Source: Methylobacterium jeotgali
GTDB taxonomy: Bacteria > Pseudomonadota > Alphaproteobacteria > Rhizobiales > Beijerinckiaceae
DNA: 43,110 bases
Direction of reading: 5' to 3'
Assembly: GCF_022179345.1 (NCBI RefSeq)
Contig: NZ_BPQR01000026.1
Span: 1-43,110 of the forward strand
The notes below the pieces were generated by a model. The model was not told the DNA's origin, ran no database searches, and was given only the letters and a program-made list of their open reading frames with translations. Both the position numbers and the translations under genes were made by a program. Shown one piece after another: positions 1 to 9,113 of the stretch (positions are counted from its first letter, which is position 1; each line of letters starts with the position of its first letter).

Positions 1-51
1 GGGCCCTACCTGTTCGGCACGGAGCCCTGCCTTGCCGAACAGGTAGGGCCC
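1..51. repeat. Perfect 19-bp inverted repeat at window edge
   Basis: Bases 1-19 (gggccctacctgttcggca) are the exact reverse complement of 33-51, with a 13-nt spacer. The right arm is normal GST coding sequence encoding GPYLFG. The left arm re-copies it on the other strand exactly at the end of the sequence. A fold-back artefact at a contig end is the simplest explanation; a genuine hairpin inside the gene is possible but would disrupt the expected protein. Confidence 0.85.
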
Positions 52-501
52 GCCATGGCGGGACAGGCACTCCGAGACGATCGTCAGGATGCGGTCGATA
101 TCGCCCTGGGCGCCGTTGAAGACGCGGAAGCCCGGATGGCGGGCGCGCAGGTTCATCGGCAACGCCGAGCGCAGGTTGATGAAGCCGCCATGCATCTCGC
201 CGGCGATGGAGCGGCAATGGGCGCGGGCGGCGGCGTCGGCCGGAAGCAGCCCCGCTTCGGGGACGATCTCGTGCAGGTAGCCGGCGATGGCGAGCACGTC
301 CCACACGCTCACGCCCTCGTGCAACAGGCGCGGTACCAGGAAGGAGGGCGAGAGGTGCAGCAGCTCCGCCCGCGAGGCGGCGTCGCTCCCGGTAAGAACC
401 CGAGTCTCGAAGGAAAGCCCCGCCATCCGGCAGAGGAGCCAGCCGCGCAGGGACCAGGACGAGTAGTTCCGGCTCGAGATCGTGAGCACCGCCGTCGACA
501 T
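1..501 (-). CDS. Glutathione S-transferase family protein, 3' end cut by window edge
   Basis: Minus-strand frame opening with ATG at 501, preceded by GGAGG about 10 nt upstream, and still open at base 1 (167 codons). The N terminus reads MSTAVLTISSRNYSSWSLRG, matching the thioredoxin-fold start of the GST subfamily with an 'SRNYSSWSLRGWLL' motif. The Ser/Asn/Tyr cluster is where this subfamily places its glutathione-contacting residue. Farther on, 'RHGGPYLFG' matches the start of the C-terminal helical domain. After 'GPYLFG' the family usually continues with an 'xxAD' helix, but here the frame reads KAGLRAEQVGP, produced by a perfect inverted repeat that returns the same bases. The last ~17 codons are therefore probably not genuine. 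Likely a cytosolic glutathione-dependent detoxification enzyme; substrate unknown. Confidence 0.8.
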   Translation of the reverse strand, partial: MSTAVLTISSRNYSSWSLRGWLLCRMAGLSFETRVLTGSDAASRAELLHLSPSFLVPRLLHEGVSVWDVLAIAGYLHEIVPEAGLLPADAAARAHCRSIAGEMHGGFINLRSALPMNLRARHPGFRVFNGAQGDIDRILTIVSECLSRHGGPYLFGKAGLRAEQVGP

Positions 502-777
502 CGCGCCTGATCCTCCCCGTGTTTCGGCCGGACCGATCCAAAACCCGTGCCGGGAGGGGCTTAGGGGGGCGGAGAGAAGCCCGTTTCACGCGCGATTGCC
601 GTGGGAGGTGATGCATCCACAACACAATCCCCGACCATGTACTTTTGACCTGTTGCAGGGCGCCGCGGGGTGGCGGACCATCCCCCGATGTTCATGCAGC
701 GCACTCAGGCGTGGCTGCCCCGCCCCCCAGCCCTCCGGCCGCTTCTCGCGGACGGCCGGCGCGCGAGTGCCCGCCCG

Positions 778-1992
778 ATGCTCTACGAGGCGTTCGACAT
801 CCAGTCCGACATCGCCCAGCAGACACGGGCCTGGGGACGGAACCTGCACCGGGCGCTGGCGCCCTGGACGGCCCTCGGATACGGCGAGGCGCTCAGCTGG
901 TGGACGGCCGGCGCCCGCATGATGATGCGCGCGGGCCTGACCTTCACCCGGCCTGCCTACGGCATCGACAGCGTCACGGTCGGCAACCGCGAGGTGCCGG
1001 TGACGGAGGAGGTCGTCACGGCGACGCCCTTCGGGACGCTGCTGCGCTTTTCCAAGGACGTCGCGACCCCGCAGCCCAAGGTGCTGCTGGTGGCGCCGAT
1101 GTCGGGCCACTTCGCGACGCTCCTGCGCGGTACGGTGCGCACTTTGCTGCCCGATCATGACGTCCACATCACGGATTGGCACAACGCCCGCGACGTGCCG
1201 CTCTCGGCGGGCCGCTTCGGCTTCGACGACTACGTCGATCACATCATCGGCTTCCTGCGGGAGATGGGCGAGGGCGCCCATGTCGTGGCCGTCTGCCAGC
1301 CCGCGGTGCAGGCGCTGGCCGCTGCTGCCGTGATGGCCGCCCGCAACGATCCCGCCGCCCCCCGCAGCATGACGCTGATGGCCGGGCCGGTAGATTGCCG
1401 CATCAGCCCCACCGCGGTGAACGCGCTCGCGGTCTCGAAGCCGATCGAGTGGTTCGAGGAGAACCTCATCGCCACGGTGCCGCGCCGGCACGCGGGCGCC
1501 GGCCGCCGGGTCTATCCCGGCTTCGTGCAGGTCTCGGCCTTCATGTCGATGAACGCCAAGCGCCACATCCAGGGCCATACGGACCTGTTCTGGCACTTCG
1601 CCGCCGGCGAGGAGGAGCGGGCGGCGGCGATCGAGAGCTTCTACGACGAGTATCTCGCCGTGCTCGATCTTCCGGCGGAGTTCTACCTCGAGACCGTCAA
1701 GACGGTGTTCCAGGACTACGACCTCGCCCGCAACGAACTGCTCTACCGAGGCGAGCGCATCGACACCCGCGCCATCCGCCGCACAGCGTTGCTGACTGTC
1801 GAGGGCGAGCGCGACGACATCTGCGCGGTCGGGCAGACCATGGCCGCCCACGACCTCTGCGCGGGCCTCGCCCCGCACATGAAGCATCATCACCTCCAGG
1901 CCGGCGTCGGCCATTACGGCGTGTTCTCGGGCCGGCGGTGGGAGACGCAGACCTATCCGATCGTGCGCAACTTCATTCAGTCCAACGACTGA
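778..1992 (+). CDS. phaZ: Intracellular polyhydroxybutyrate depolymerase
   Basis: A 404-aa enzyme that hydrolyses native intracellular PHB granules to release 3-hydroxybutyrate. It follows the Cupriavidus PhaZa1 family along its length: N-terminal 'MLYEAFDIQSDI', 'APMSGHFATLLRGTVRTLL', 'DYVDHIIGF' and C-terminal 'GHYGVFSGRRW'. The catalytic triad of this family is Cys-Asp-His. I read Cys173 in 'VCQPAVQAL', an Asp at 346/347 in 'EGERDDI', and His379 in 'VGHYG'. There is no signal peptide, consistent with a granule-associated cytosolic enzyme. The start is placed at the MLY conserved in the family; in-frame GTG670, ATG688 and ATG694 would add up to 36 residues. A conventional ribosome binding site is not obvious at any of them. 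Monocistronic. Confidence 0.93.
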   Translation: MLYEAFDIQSDIAQQTRAWGRNLHRALAPWTALGYGEALSWWTAGARMMMRAGLTFTRPAYGIDSVTVGNREVPVTEEVVTATPFGTLLRFSKDVATPQPKVLLVAPMSGHFATLLRGTVRTLLPDHDVHITDWHNARDVPLSAGRFGFDDYVDHIIGFLREMGEGAHVVAVCQPAVQALAAAAVMAARNDPAAPRSMTLMAGPVDCRISPTAVNALAVSKPIEWFEENLIATVPRRHAGAGRRVYPGFVQVSAFMSMNAKRHIQGHTDLFWHFAAGEEERAAAIESFYDEYLAVLDLPAEFYLETVKTVFQDYDLARNELLYRGERIDTRAIRRTALLTVEGERDDICAVGQTMAAHDLCAGLAPHMKHHHLQAGVGHYGVFSGRRWETQTYPIVRNFIQSND

Positions 1993-2003
1993 GCTGCGCC
2001 CGG

Positions 2004-2032
2004 TTGGAAGTCGCCTCCGCATGGTGTAGAAG
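2004..2032 (+). promoter_or_regulatory. Candidate sigma-70 promoter for rpsU
   Basis: TTGGAA (2004-2009), a 17-bp spacer, then TAGAAG (2027-2032). Each hexamer matches the consensus at 4 of 6 positions. It sits just after the phaZ stop and would give a leader of about 180 nt ahead of rpsU. Confidence 0.35.
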
Positions 2033-2216
2033 CGCCTTCAAGGTGCATCGCCATGCGCCGATTCGCTTCCGTCCGGCCATGTCCCTCCCGGAGCCTCCGG
2101 GCCAGGGGCGTTTGCCGGTTCGGTGCATTGCCCGAGGGCGATGCGGATCGGCGTGGCCCGGGCACGCGCAGGATACAGAGGATCCCGGCAGGGACCGTTT
2201 TTGAGGATCAACTCCG

Positions 2217-2537
2217 TTGCAGGTACTGGTTCGCGACAACAACGTCGATCAGGCGCTCCGCGTCCTCAAGAAGAAGATGCAGCGCGAGGGCATCTTCCGT
2301 GAGATGAAGCAGCGGAAGGCCTACGAGAAGCCCTCCGTCCGTAAGGCCCGCGAGAAGGCTGAAGCCGTGCGCCGCGCCCGCAAGCAGGCCCGCAAGACCG
2401 CGATCCGTGAGGGCCTGATCGCCGCTCCGAAGCCGAAGCCCCGTTTCGGCGCCGGCGGTCCCCGTCGTCCGGGCTTCCCGTCCGCCGCGCCGAGCCAGGG
2501 TGCTCCGGCCGCCGCTCCGCAGGCCCCTGCTTCCTGA
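2217..2537 (+). CDS. rpsU: 30S ribosomal protein S21
   Basis: A 106-aa small-subunit protein. Residues 1-60 match S21 ('[20 protein letters not shown]', then '[34 protein letters not shown]'). Residues 70-106 form a Pro/Ala/Lys tail of the kind seen in Hyphomicrobiales S21 and absent from the ~71-aa enterobacterial protein. The start is TTG at 2217. It is fixed by the conserved [11 protein letters not shown] and by TGAGGA at 2202-2207, about 9 nt upstream; no ATG or GTG lies nearby in frame. A hairpin follows the gene. The TTG start may limit translation, but that is inference. Confidence 0.96.
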   Translation: MQVLVRDNNVDQALRVLKKKMQREGIFREMKQRKAYEKPSVRKAREKAEAVRRARKQARKTAIREGLIAAPKPKPRFGAGGPRRPGFPSAAPSQGAPAAAPQAPAS

Positions 2538-2584
2538 GTCCGCGCCCGGCCTTTCGCCGGGTGGGACGTCCGAATCGATCATCG

Positions 2585-2614
2585 AGACCCGCACCGCGAC
2601 GGCGATGCGGGTCT
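2585..2614. terminator. Bidirectional hairpin terminator between rpsU and response regulator
   Basis: A 9-bp perfect stem (agacccgca / tgcgggtct) around a 12-nt loop, lying between two convergent genes, 8 nt from the stop of the response regulator. There is no clean U-tract. A second small stem with cccggc/gccggg lies at 2547-2563. Confidence 0.55.
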
Positions 2615-2621
2615 TCGCATG

Positions 2622-3011
2622 TCAGGCCGCTTGGCGCAGGGTCGCCTTCTCGGCCTCGACGAGCACGTCGAGGGGGCGCCAGGGCTTGCGCATGAACCGG
2701 GCCTGCTCCGGCATCTCCATGCTGCGCGAGGCGTCGGCGCCCGAGGTGACGATCACGCGGGTCTCCGGCCAGCGCCGACCCACCGTCCGAGCGAGCGCGA
2801 GCCCGTCCATGGGGCCCGGCAGCCGCACGTCGGCGAAGAGAAGCGCCACCTGAAGATCCGGCTGCTCGAGCACGGAGATCGCGGCTTCGGCGGTCTCGCA
2901 GGCGATGACGTCGAGGTCGGTCTCCTCGAGCACGGCAGTGGCGAGATCGCGCACGGCGGGATCGTCCTCGACGACGAGCGCGATGCGGGCGTCGGACATG
3001 GCTTGTCCCAT
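2622..3011 (-). CDS. Single-domain response regulator (CheY-like receiver)
   Basis: A 129-aa protein that is one receiver domain with no output domain. The acidic pair is in 'VVEDDP' (Asp16/Asp17), the phospho-acceptor is Asp61 in 'LFADVRLPG', and the switch residues are Thr89 ('IVTSGAD') and Lys109 ('FMRKPW'). It would accept phosphate from a histidine kinase not present beside it, and act by protein-protein contact or as a phosphate sink. The start at 3011 (MGQAMSDAR) has AGAAGGAGG immediately upstream; the internal ATG at 2999 is possible but farther from the ribosome binding site. Divergent from the glutamine amidotransferase. Confidence 0.88.
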   Translation of the reverse strand: MGQAMSDARIALVVEDDPAVRDLATAVLEETDLDVIACETAEAAISVLEQPDLQVALLFADVRLPGPMDGLALARTVGRRWPETRVIVTSGADASRSMEMPEQARFMRKPWRPLDVLVEAEKATLRQAA

Positions 3012-3344
3012 AGGGCCTCCTTCTGATCGGACGGGATGGGAACGCGAACGCGGGACGCGGTGGCCGGCACGAGCGGCGAAAGGCCTGACCGACACGGGGA
3101 AAGTACGCGGTCGGACTGACACGGCGCACTCTGCGTCAACGGCGGCCGGGGAGAATCGGTCCCGCCCGGCGGAACTTTTTTGCGACATCCTTCTCCAGCA
3201 TCGGCGGAGCGGCCGGCGCTTAACGATCTGTTCACCGCCCGCGCCGGAATGTTAAAGCACGATGACGGCCCGCAGTCCTGGACCGCGACTTGCTTGGCCG
3301 TACCATGAGGATGCCCGCAGGTCCGCAGGAGCCCGTTTCCCAGC
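3012..3344. other. Intergenic region with a near-CtrA site
   Basis: A 333-bp divergent intergenic region between the response regulator and the amidotransferase. It contains TTAA-N7-TTCAC at 3220-3235, one base from the CtrA consensus TTAA-N7-TTAAC, and an isolated TTAA at about 3253. It also has a short T6 tract at 3176-3181. No RNA gene or convincing protein frame was recognised. Confidence 0.4.
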
Positions 3345-4157
3345 ATGTGCCGCTTCCTGGCCTATAGCGGTGAGCCGGTCTTTCTCTCCGACCTCGTCTG
3401 CGCCCCGAAGCACTCGCTGGTGCACCAGTCGCTCCACGCCGACGAGGGCAAGACCGAGACGAACGGCGACGGCTTCGGCATCGGCTGGTACGGCGAGCGC
3501 GAGGAGCCCGGCATCTACCGGGATATCTCCCCGGCCTGGTCGGACGAGAACCTCGTCAACCTCTGCCGTCAGGTGCGGGCGCGGACCTTCTTCGCCCATG
3601 TGCGCGCGTCGACGGGCACCGCCACCGCGCGGCTGAACTGCCACCCCTTCGTCCATGGGCGGCACATGTTCATGCATAACGGCCAGATCGGCGGCTACCA
3701 CCGCATCAAGCGCCGCATCGAGGCGCTGATCCCGGATTCGCTCTATGACAGCCGCCGGGGCACCACCGATTCCGAGGCGATCTTCCTGCTCGCCATCGCC
3801 AACGGATTGGTCTCCGATCCCGTCCGCGCCATGGCCGGCACCCTCGGCACCGTGCGCGACCTGATGAAGGCCGCCGGCATCGCCGAGCCCCTTCGCTTCA
3901 CGGCGCTGCTCACGGACGGCGACACGCTCACGGCCTATCGCTGGGCCTGCGACGGGCGCCCGCCGAGCCTCTACTACCGCGAGGACGAGGCCGGCATCGT
4001 CGTGGTCTCCGAGCCCATCGACGGCTGTCGCGACGGCTGGCAGGTGGTGCCGAAGGGCGGCACGCTCCAGGCCCGCCGCGGCGAGCGGGCGGTGCTCATC
4101 GCCCCCGCCGACGGCGCCCGCAAGGGGCTCGGCCAGGGCCAGCGCATCGCGGCCTGA
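3345..4157 (+). CDS. Class II glutamine amidotransferase (YafJ/EgtC-like)
   Basis: A 270-aa N-terminal-nucleophile hydrolase-type amidotransferase. It begins MCRFLAY, so Cys2 becomes the nucleophile after Met removal, as in class II Gln amidotransferases. Other family motifs are '[10 protein letters not shown]', '[10 protein letters not shown]' (Arg contact for glutamine), 'NCHPF' and '[11 protein letters not shown]'. There is no synthase domain, so it resembles YafJ or EgtC, where the domain acts alone as an amidohydrolase. EgtC acts in ergothioneine synthesis, but no other egt gene is here, so the substrate cannot be assigned. Monocistronic; followed by a dehydrogenase 103 bp downstream. 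Confidence 0.88.
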   Translation: MCRFLAYSGEPVFLSDLVCAPKHSLVHQSLHADEGKTETNGDGFGIGWYGEREEPGIYRDISPAWSDENLVNLCRQVRARTFFAHVRASTGTATARLNCHPFVHGRHMFMHNGQIGGYHRIKRRIEALIPDSLYDSRRGTTDSEAIFLLAIANGLVSDPVRAMAGTLGTVRDLMKAAGIAEPLRFTALLTDGDTLTAYRWACDGRPPSLYYREDEAGIVVVSEPIDGCRDGWQVVPKGGTLQARRGERAVLIAPADGARKGLGQGQRIAA

Positions 4158-4260
4158 GGCGAACGCGGGGCGGGCATTCGCGCGGCCCGCTTGCCGGGAC
4201 CGCCTCCCGGTACAGATGTCCGCCGCGACGGCCCTCGGGGCCGGGCAGGGACATGGGCCG

Positions 4261-5694
4261 ATGTATCCGAACGTCGATCTTCACATCGCCGGAGCCTGGA
4301 CCGGAGGCGGCGAGGGCCAGACCCTGCCGATCCTCAACCCCGCCACCGGCGAGGAGATCGGCCGCCTCGCGGTGGCGACCCGCGCCGATCTCGACCGGGC
4401 GCTGGAGGCCGCCGAGCGCGGCTTCGCGCAGTGGCGGCGCGTTTCCCCGAACGACCGTTCCAAGATCATGCGCAAGGCGGCCACGCTGCTGCGCGAGCGC
4501 AACGCCGACATCGCCCGGCTGATGACCCTGGAGCAGGGCAAGCCGCTGAACGAATCCGGCATCGAGACGCATGTCGCCGCCGAGATCATCGAATGGTTCG
4601 CGGAGGAGGGGCGGCGCGCCTACGGACGGGTGATCCCCGCCCGCGGCGAGGGCGTAATGCAATTCGTCCTGCGCGAGCCCGTGGGGCCGGTCGCCTGCTT
4701 CACGCCCTGGAACTTCCCGATCAACCAGGCGGTGCGCAAAATTTCCGCGGCGCTCTGCACCGGCTGCTCCGTCGTCCTGAAGGGGCCGGAGGACACGCCG
4801 GCCTCCTGCGCGGCGCTGGTGCGGGCCTTCCTCGACGCGGGCGTGCCCGGGGACGTGCTCTCCCTCGTCTACGGCGACCCGGCGGCGATCTCGGGCTACC
4901 TGATCCCGCACCCGGTCATCCGGAAGATCTCGTTCACGGGCTCCACTGCCGTCGGCAAGGAGCTCGCGGCGCTCGCCGGCCGCCACATGAAGCGGGTGAC
5001 GATGGAGCTCGGCGGCCACGCCCCGGCGATCGTGTTCGAGGATGCCGACGTCGAGAAGGCCGTGAAGATTCTCGGCGGCGCCAAGTTCCGCAACGCCGGG
5101 CAGGTCTGCGTGGCCCCGACCCGCTTCCTCGTCCACGACTCCGTCTTCGACCGCTTCGTCGACGGCTTCACGACCCTGGCGAAAGGGCTGAAGGTCGGCG
5201 ACGGGCTCGACGAGGCCACCACCATGGGGCCGCTCGTGCACGGCCGGCGCATCGAGGCGATGGAGGCCCTCGTCGCCGACGCCGAGGCGCAGGGCGCGAC
5301 GCTGCGCACCGGCGGCAAGCGCATCGGCAACCGGGGCAACTTCTTCGAGCCGACCGTCTTCACCGAGGTGCCGCTCAGCGCCCGCCTCATGAACGAGGAG
5401 CCCTTCGGCCCGGTCGCCGCCATCCAGCGCTTCTCGCGCGACGAGGATGCGCTGACCGAGGCGAACCGCCTGCCCTACGGTCTCGCGGCCTACGCCTATA
5501 CCCGCTCGGCGGAGCGGGCCGCGCTTGTGGCCGAGCGCGTCGAGACGGGGATGCTCGGCATCAACCACCACGGCCTCGCGCTGCCGGAAACACCCTTCGG
5601 CGGCGTCAAGGATTCCGGCTACGGCAGCGAGGGCGGCACCGAGGCCCTCGACGCCTACCTCGTCACCAAGTTCGTGAGCCAGGCGGCGTTCTGA
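4261..5694 (+). CDS. NAD(P)-dependent aldehyde dehydrogenase, succinate-semialdehyde type
   Basis: A 477-aa ALDH-superfamily enzyme oxidising an aldehyde to the acid with NAD(P). Catalytic residues are visible: Glu249 in '[12 protein letters not shown]' and Cys283 in '[11 protein letters not shown]'. The cofactor/active-site motif is '[10 protein letters not shown]', with '[12 protein letters not shown]' and '[10 protein letters not shown]' farther on. '[11 protein letters not shown]' and '[22 protein letters not shown]' are typical of the GabD/SSADH group, so succinate semialdehyde is the likely substrate, though related hydroxy-aldehydes cannot be excluded. Start taken at ATG4261 ([11 protein letters not shown]) with AGGGA about 9 nt upstream; ATG4216 would add 15 residues unlike the family. 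It converges with slyX 10 bp away. Confidence 0.88.
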   Translation: MYPNVDLHIAGAWTGGGEGQTLPILNPATGEEIGRLAVATRADLDRALEAAERGFAQWRRVSPNDRSKIMRKAATLLRERNADIARLMTLEQGKPLNESGIETHVAAEIIEWFAEEGRRAYGRVIPARGEGVMQFVLREPVGPVACFTPWNFPINQAVRKISAALCTGCSVVLKGPEDTPASCAALVRAFLDAGVPGDVLSLVYGDPAAISGYLIPHPVIRKISFTGSTAVGKELAALAGRHMKRVTMELGGHAPAIVFEDADVEKAVKILGGAKFRNAGQVCVAPTRFLVHDSVFDRFVDGFTTLAKGLKVGDGLDEATTMGPLVHGRRIEAMEALVADAEAQGATLRTGGKRIGNRGNFFEPTVFTEVPLSARLMNEEPFGPVAAIQRFSRDEDALTEANRLPYGLAAYAYTRSAERAALVAERVETGMLGINHHGLALPETPFGGVKDSGYGSEGGTEALDAYLVTKFVSQAAF

Positions 5695-5704
5695 GCCCCG
5701 CCGC

Positions 5705-5923
5705 TCAGTAGTGCGGCGGCGGCCGCTCCGGCCCTCCGCCGCCCGCACGGTCGGCGGCCTCCTCGACCTGCTCGCGCAGCGCCGCCACCTGCCGGGTGAG
5801 GCGGTCGATCACCGCCCACTGCTTGGTGAGCGCCGCGTTGAGGTCCTCGATCACCGCCTCCTGTTCTGTGAGGCGGGTCTCAACGCGGGTGAGGCGGTCG
5901 TCGTCGGGGTCATTCGCCCTCAA
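5705..5923 (-). CDS. slyX: SlyX family protein
   Basis: A 72-aa protein with the SlyX pattern: heptad-rich coiled coil 'RLTRVETRLTEQEAVIEDLNAALTKQWAVIDRLTRQVAALREQV', then a Pro/His-rich end finishing PPHY. Its molecular function is unknown even in enterobacteria. The start is TTG at 5923, overlapping the polA stop as TTGA, so translation is probably coupled to polA. No in-frame ATG is available; the nearby ATG at 5913 is in another frame. Confidence 0.85.
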   Translation of the reverse strand: MRANDPDDDRLTRVETRLTEQEAVIEDLNAALTKQWAVIDRLTRQVAALREQVEEAADRAGGGGPERPPPHY

Positions 5924-8900
5924 TGCGCCTCCTCCCAGTTTTCCGCCGCCCGCGCCTCGACGGCGAGCGGCACGCGCAGCGTGATGCCGGGGGAGGGGGC
6001 CTCCTCCATCACCCGTGAGATGACGGGGAGCGCCCTCTCGACCTGATCCTCGGGGGCTTCGAAGACGAGCTCGTCGTGGACCTGGAGGAGCATCCGCACC
6101 GGCAGCTTCTCGGCTTCCAGCGCGCCCTCCATCCGGGCCATGGCGCGGCGGATGATGTCGGCGGCGGTGCCCTGGATCGGGGCGTTGATGGCCTGCCGCT
6201 CAACGGCGGCGCGCTCGCTCGGGTTGTTCGAGCGGATCTGCGGGTAGTGGCAGACGCGCCCGAACAGCGTCGTCACGTAGCCCTTGTCGCGGCAGAGCTT
6301 CTTCGTGCCCTCGATGTAGTCGCGGATGCCGGGGAATCGCTCGAAATACTGCTTGATGAAGGCCGCCGCCTCGCCCTGCGGGATGCCGAGCCGGTCGGCG
6401 AGGCCGAAGGCCGAGATGCCGTAGATGATGCCGAAGTTGATGGTCTTCGCCCGCCGCCGCAGGTCCGGCGTCATCTCCGCGAGCGGCACGCCGAACATCG
6501 CGGAGGCGGTGGCCGCGTGGATGTCGACGCCGTCCTCGAAGGCTTGGCGCAGCTGCGGGATGTCGGCCATGTGGGCGAGGATGCGCAGCTCGATCTGACT
6601 GTAATCCGCCGAGATCAGCCGGTTGCCCGGCGCGGCCACGAAGGCCCTGCGGATCTGGCGGCCCTCCTGCGTGCGCACGGGGATGTTCTGGAGGTTCGGC
6701 TCGGAGGAGGAGAGCCGGCCCGTGGTGGTGGCGGCGAGCGAGAACGAGGTGTGGACGCGCTTCGTCTCCCGGTCCGCGTGCTCCTGGAGCGAGTCCGTGT
6801 AAGTCGATTTCAGCTTGGAGAGCTGGCGGTACTCGAGAATCTTCTTCGGCAGCTCGTGGCCGGCCTGCGCCAGCTCTTCGAGGAGCGTCGCGGGCGTCGC
6901 CCACTGGCCCGAGGGCGTCTTCTTGGCGCCGGGCAGGCCCATCTTGCCGAACAGGATGTCGCCGATCTGCTTGGGCGAGCCGACCGAGAATTTCTCTCCC
7001 GCGTCCTCCTGGATCTCCTCCTCCAGGCGCACGAGGCTCTGTGCGAACCGGCTCGACAGCTCGCCGAGCATGCCGGGGTCGACGCGGATGCCCGCCATCT
7101 CCATCCGGGCGATGATCGGCAGGAGCGGCCGCTCCAAGGTCTCGTAGACGGCGACGCGCCGCTCGGCGACGAGGCGCGGCTTCATCATCCGCCAGAGCCG
7201 CAGCGTCACGTCCGCGTCCTCGGCGGCGTAGGCGGTGGCCTTGTCCAGCGGCACCTTCTCGAAGGTGATCTTGGCCCGCCCCGTGCCGGTCACGTCGGAG
7301 AAGGTGATGGGCTGGTGGCCGAGATGGCGCCGGGCGAGCTCGTCCATGCCGTGCCCGCCCTTGCCGGCGTCGAGCACGTAGGAGATCAGCATCGTGTCGT
7401 CGAAGGGCGCGACCTCGATGCCGTGGCGGGCGAGCACGACCCAGTCGTACTTGAGGTTCTGCCCGATCTTGAGGACGCCGGGGTTCTCCAGCAGCGGCTT
7501 GAGGAGCGCAATGGCCTCGGACGCCTTCAGCTGCTTCTCGACGCGCCGGTAGGTGGCGTCCTTGCCGCTGGCCCCGAACAGATCGGTCCCGGCCTCCTCC
7601 GGCTCCACGTGCTCGAGAGGGATGTAGCAGGCCCGCCCCGGCGCGGTCGCCAGCGAGACGCCGACGAGCCCGGCGCGGTGGGCATCCAGCGCATCCGTCT
7701 CGGTGTCGACGGCGACGATGCCGGCCTCCGTCGCCTCCGCGACCCAGGCGGCGAGCTGGTCCTTCGTCAGGACCGTCTCGTAGGCCGCCGTGTCGAAGGG
7801 CTTCACGCTCTCGGCGGCACGCACCGCCACGAGGTTGCCAGGGCCGGGCTCGGCGGGTCCGCGGGGTTTGGCCGCCGCGTCGGGCAGGCCGAGATCGGCG
7901 AAGGGGTCGACGTCCGGGCCCTCGCCCTCGGCCCGGTCGAAGCCACCGGCGGCGGCTTCCGGGTCCGGAGGGACGGTGTCGTCGAAGAAGGGCACGGCGT
8001 CGCTGCCGCCCTGCGCGTTGGCGTATCCGTGGGCCTTGGCGCCGGGCAGGAGGGCCGCGGTCGGCTTCACCGCCTCCGGGTCGACATGCAGCATCGCCGC
8101 GATGCGCCGGGTCAGCGTGTTGAACTCCATCGCCTTGAGGAAGCCGACGAGCCGCTCCGGGTCGGGCTCCGGCAGGCGCAAATCGTCGAGGGGCACCGGC
8201 ACCGGCACCGCCTCCTCCAGCGCCACGAGCCGGCGGGAGAGGCGGGCCTGGTCGATGTTGGCGAGCAGCGTCTCCCGGCGCTTCGGTTGCTTGATCTCGC
8301 CCGCCCGCTCCAGCAGCCCTTCGAGGCTGCCGAACTCCTTGATCAGGGCGGCCGCCGTCTTGAGACCGATGCCGGGGACGCCGGGCACGTTGTCGGAGGT
8401 GTCGCCGATCAGCGCCAGGGCGTCGCCGATCTGGTCGGGCTGAAGACCCTCCCATTTCGCCACGATGGCGTCCCGGTCGAGGTTGCGCTCGGGGCGGTAG
8501 CCGGGCTTGCCCTTGGCGCCGGACTCGAAATCGTAGAAGCGGATGCGCTCGCCGACGAGCTGCATCAGGTCCTTGTCGGAGGAGACGATGATGACCTCGG
8601 CACCCCGCGCCTCGGCCTGCCTCGCGTAGGTGGCGATGAGGTCGTCGGCCTCGTAGCGCTCCAGCTCCACCGCGTGCAGGCCGAAGGCGCGCACCGCCTC
8701 GCGCATCAACGGCATCTGCTTCTTCAGGTCCTCCGGCGCGTCGGGGCGGTGGCCCTTGTAGTCCGGGAACATCTCCTTGCGGAACGAGCCCTCGGACTTG
8801 TCGAAGACGATGCCGAGATGGCTCGGCCGCACCCCGGCCGCGCCCTCCTGCACGAACTGGGCGATCTTGGTGCAGAACAGGCGCACGGCGCCGGTGGGCA

Positions 8901-9057
8901 TGCCGTCGGAGGGGCGGAAGTTGTACTTGTCCCCGTCCTTGGTGTTCATCGACTGGAAGAAGGCCCGGAAGATGAAGGACGAGCCGTCGACGAGGATCAC
9001 CCGGTCGCCGGCGCCGACCGGCGCTCCGGCGGCCTCGTCAGTCTTCTTCTTGTTCAT
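5920..9057 (-). CDS. polA: DNA polymerase I
   Basis: A 1045-aa repair and Okazaki-fragment polymerase with all three domains. The N-terminal 5' nuclease starts 'VILVDGSSFIFRAF'. The 3'-5' proofreading domain keeps Asp451 and Glu453 in 'VDTETD', 'IGQNLKYDW' and 'YAAEDADVT', so it should be active. The polymerase has motif A 'ADYSQIELR' (Asp818), motif B 'RRAKTINFGIIYGIS' and motif C 'VHDELVFE' (Asp995, Glu996). It is longer than the E. coli enzyme (928 aa) mainly through an acidic, Pro/Gly-rich linker at about 340-430 before the proofreading domain. It lies 56 bp downstream of the UdgX fusion on the same strand and may be read with it; slyX follows by a 4-nt overlap. Confidence 0.98.
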   Translation of the reverse strand: MNKKKTDEAAGAPVGAGDRVILVDGSSFIFRAFFQSMNTKDGDKYNFRPSDGMPTGAVRLFCTKIAQFVQEGAAGVRPSHLGIVFDKSEGSFRKEMFPDYKGHRPDAPEDLKKQMPLMREAVRAFGLHAVELERYEADDLIATYARQAEARGAEVIIVSSDKDLMQLVGERIRFYDFESGAKGKPGYRPERNLDRDAIVAKWEGLQPDQIGDALALIGDTSDNVPGVPGIGLKTAAALIKEFGSLEGLLERAGEIKQPKRRETLLANIDQARLSRRLVALEEAVPVPVPLDDLRLPEPDPERLVGFLKAMEFNTLTRRIAAMLHVDPEAVKPTAALLPGAKAHGYANAQGGSDAVPFFDDTVPPDPEAAAGGFDRAEGEGPDVDPFADLGLPDAAAKPRGPAEPGPGNLVAVRAAESVKPFDTAAYETVLTKDQLAAWVAEATEAGIVAVDTETDALDAHRAGLVGVSLATAPGRACYIPLEHVEPEEAGTDLFGASGKDATYRRVEKQLKASEAIALLKPLLENPGVLKIGQNLKYDWVVLARHGIEVAPFDDTMLISYVLDAGKGGHGMDELARRHLGHQPITFSDVTGTGRAKITFEKVPLDKATAYAAEDADVTLRLWRMMKPRLVAERRVAVYETLERPLLPIIARMEMAGIRVDPGMLGELSSRFAQSLVRLEEEIQEDAGEKFSVGSPKQIGDILFGKMGLPGAKKTPSGQWATPATLLEELAQAGHELPKKILEYRQLSKLKSTYTDSLQEHADRETKRVHTSFSLAATTTGRLSSSEPNLQNIPVRTQEGRQIRRAFVAAPGNRLISADYSQIELRILAHMADIPQLRQAFEDGVDIHAATASAMFGVPLAEMTPDLRRRAKTINFGIIYGISAFGLADRLGIPQGEAAAFIKQYFERFPGIRDYIEGTKKLCRDKGYVTTLFGRVCHYPQIRSNNPSERAAVERQAINAPIQGTAADIIRRAMARMEGALEAEKLPVRMLLQVHDELVFEAPEDQVERALPVISRVMEEAPSPGITLRVPLAVEARAAENWEEAH

Positions 9058-9113
9058 CGACGCGACCGTTTCGTAGGCGGGGCCCTCTCTCTACCGGGCG
9101 CGGGCGGTGCGCG

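Noticed and set aside
3172..3200. Possible EcfG-type general stress promoter (GGAAC at 3172)
   Set aside because: No CGTT at 16-17 bp downstream; other GGAAC matches in intergenic regions (14117, 42919) also lack a matching -10.
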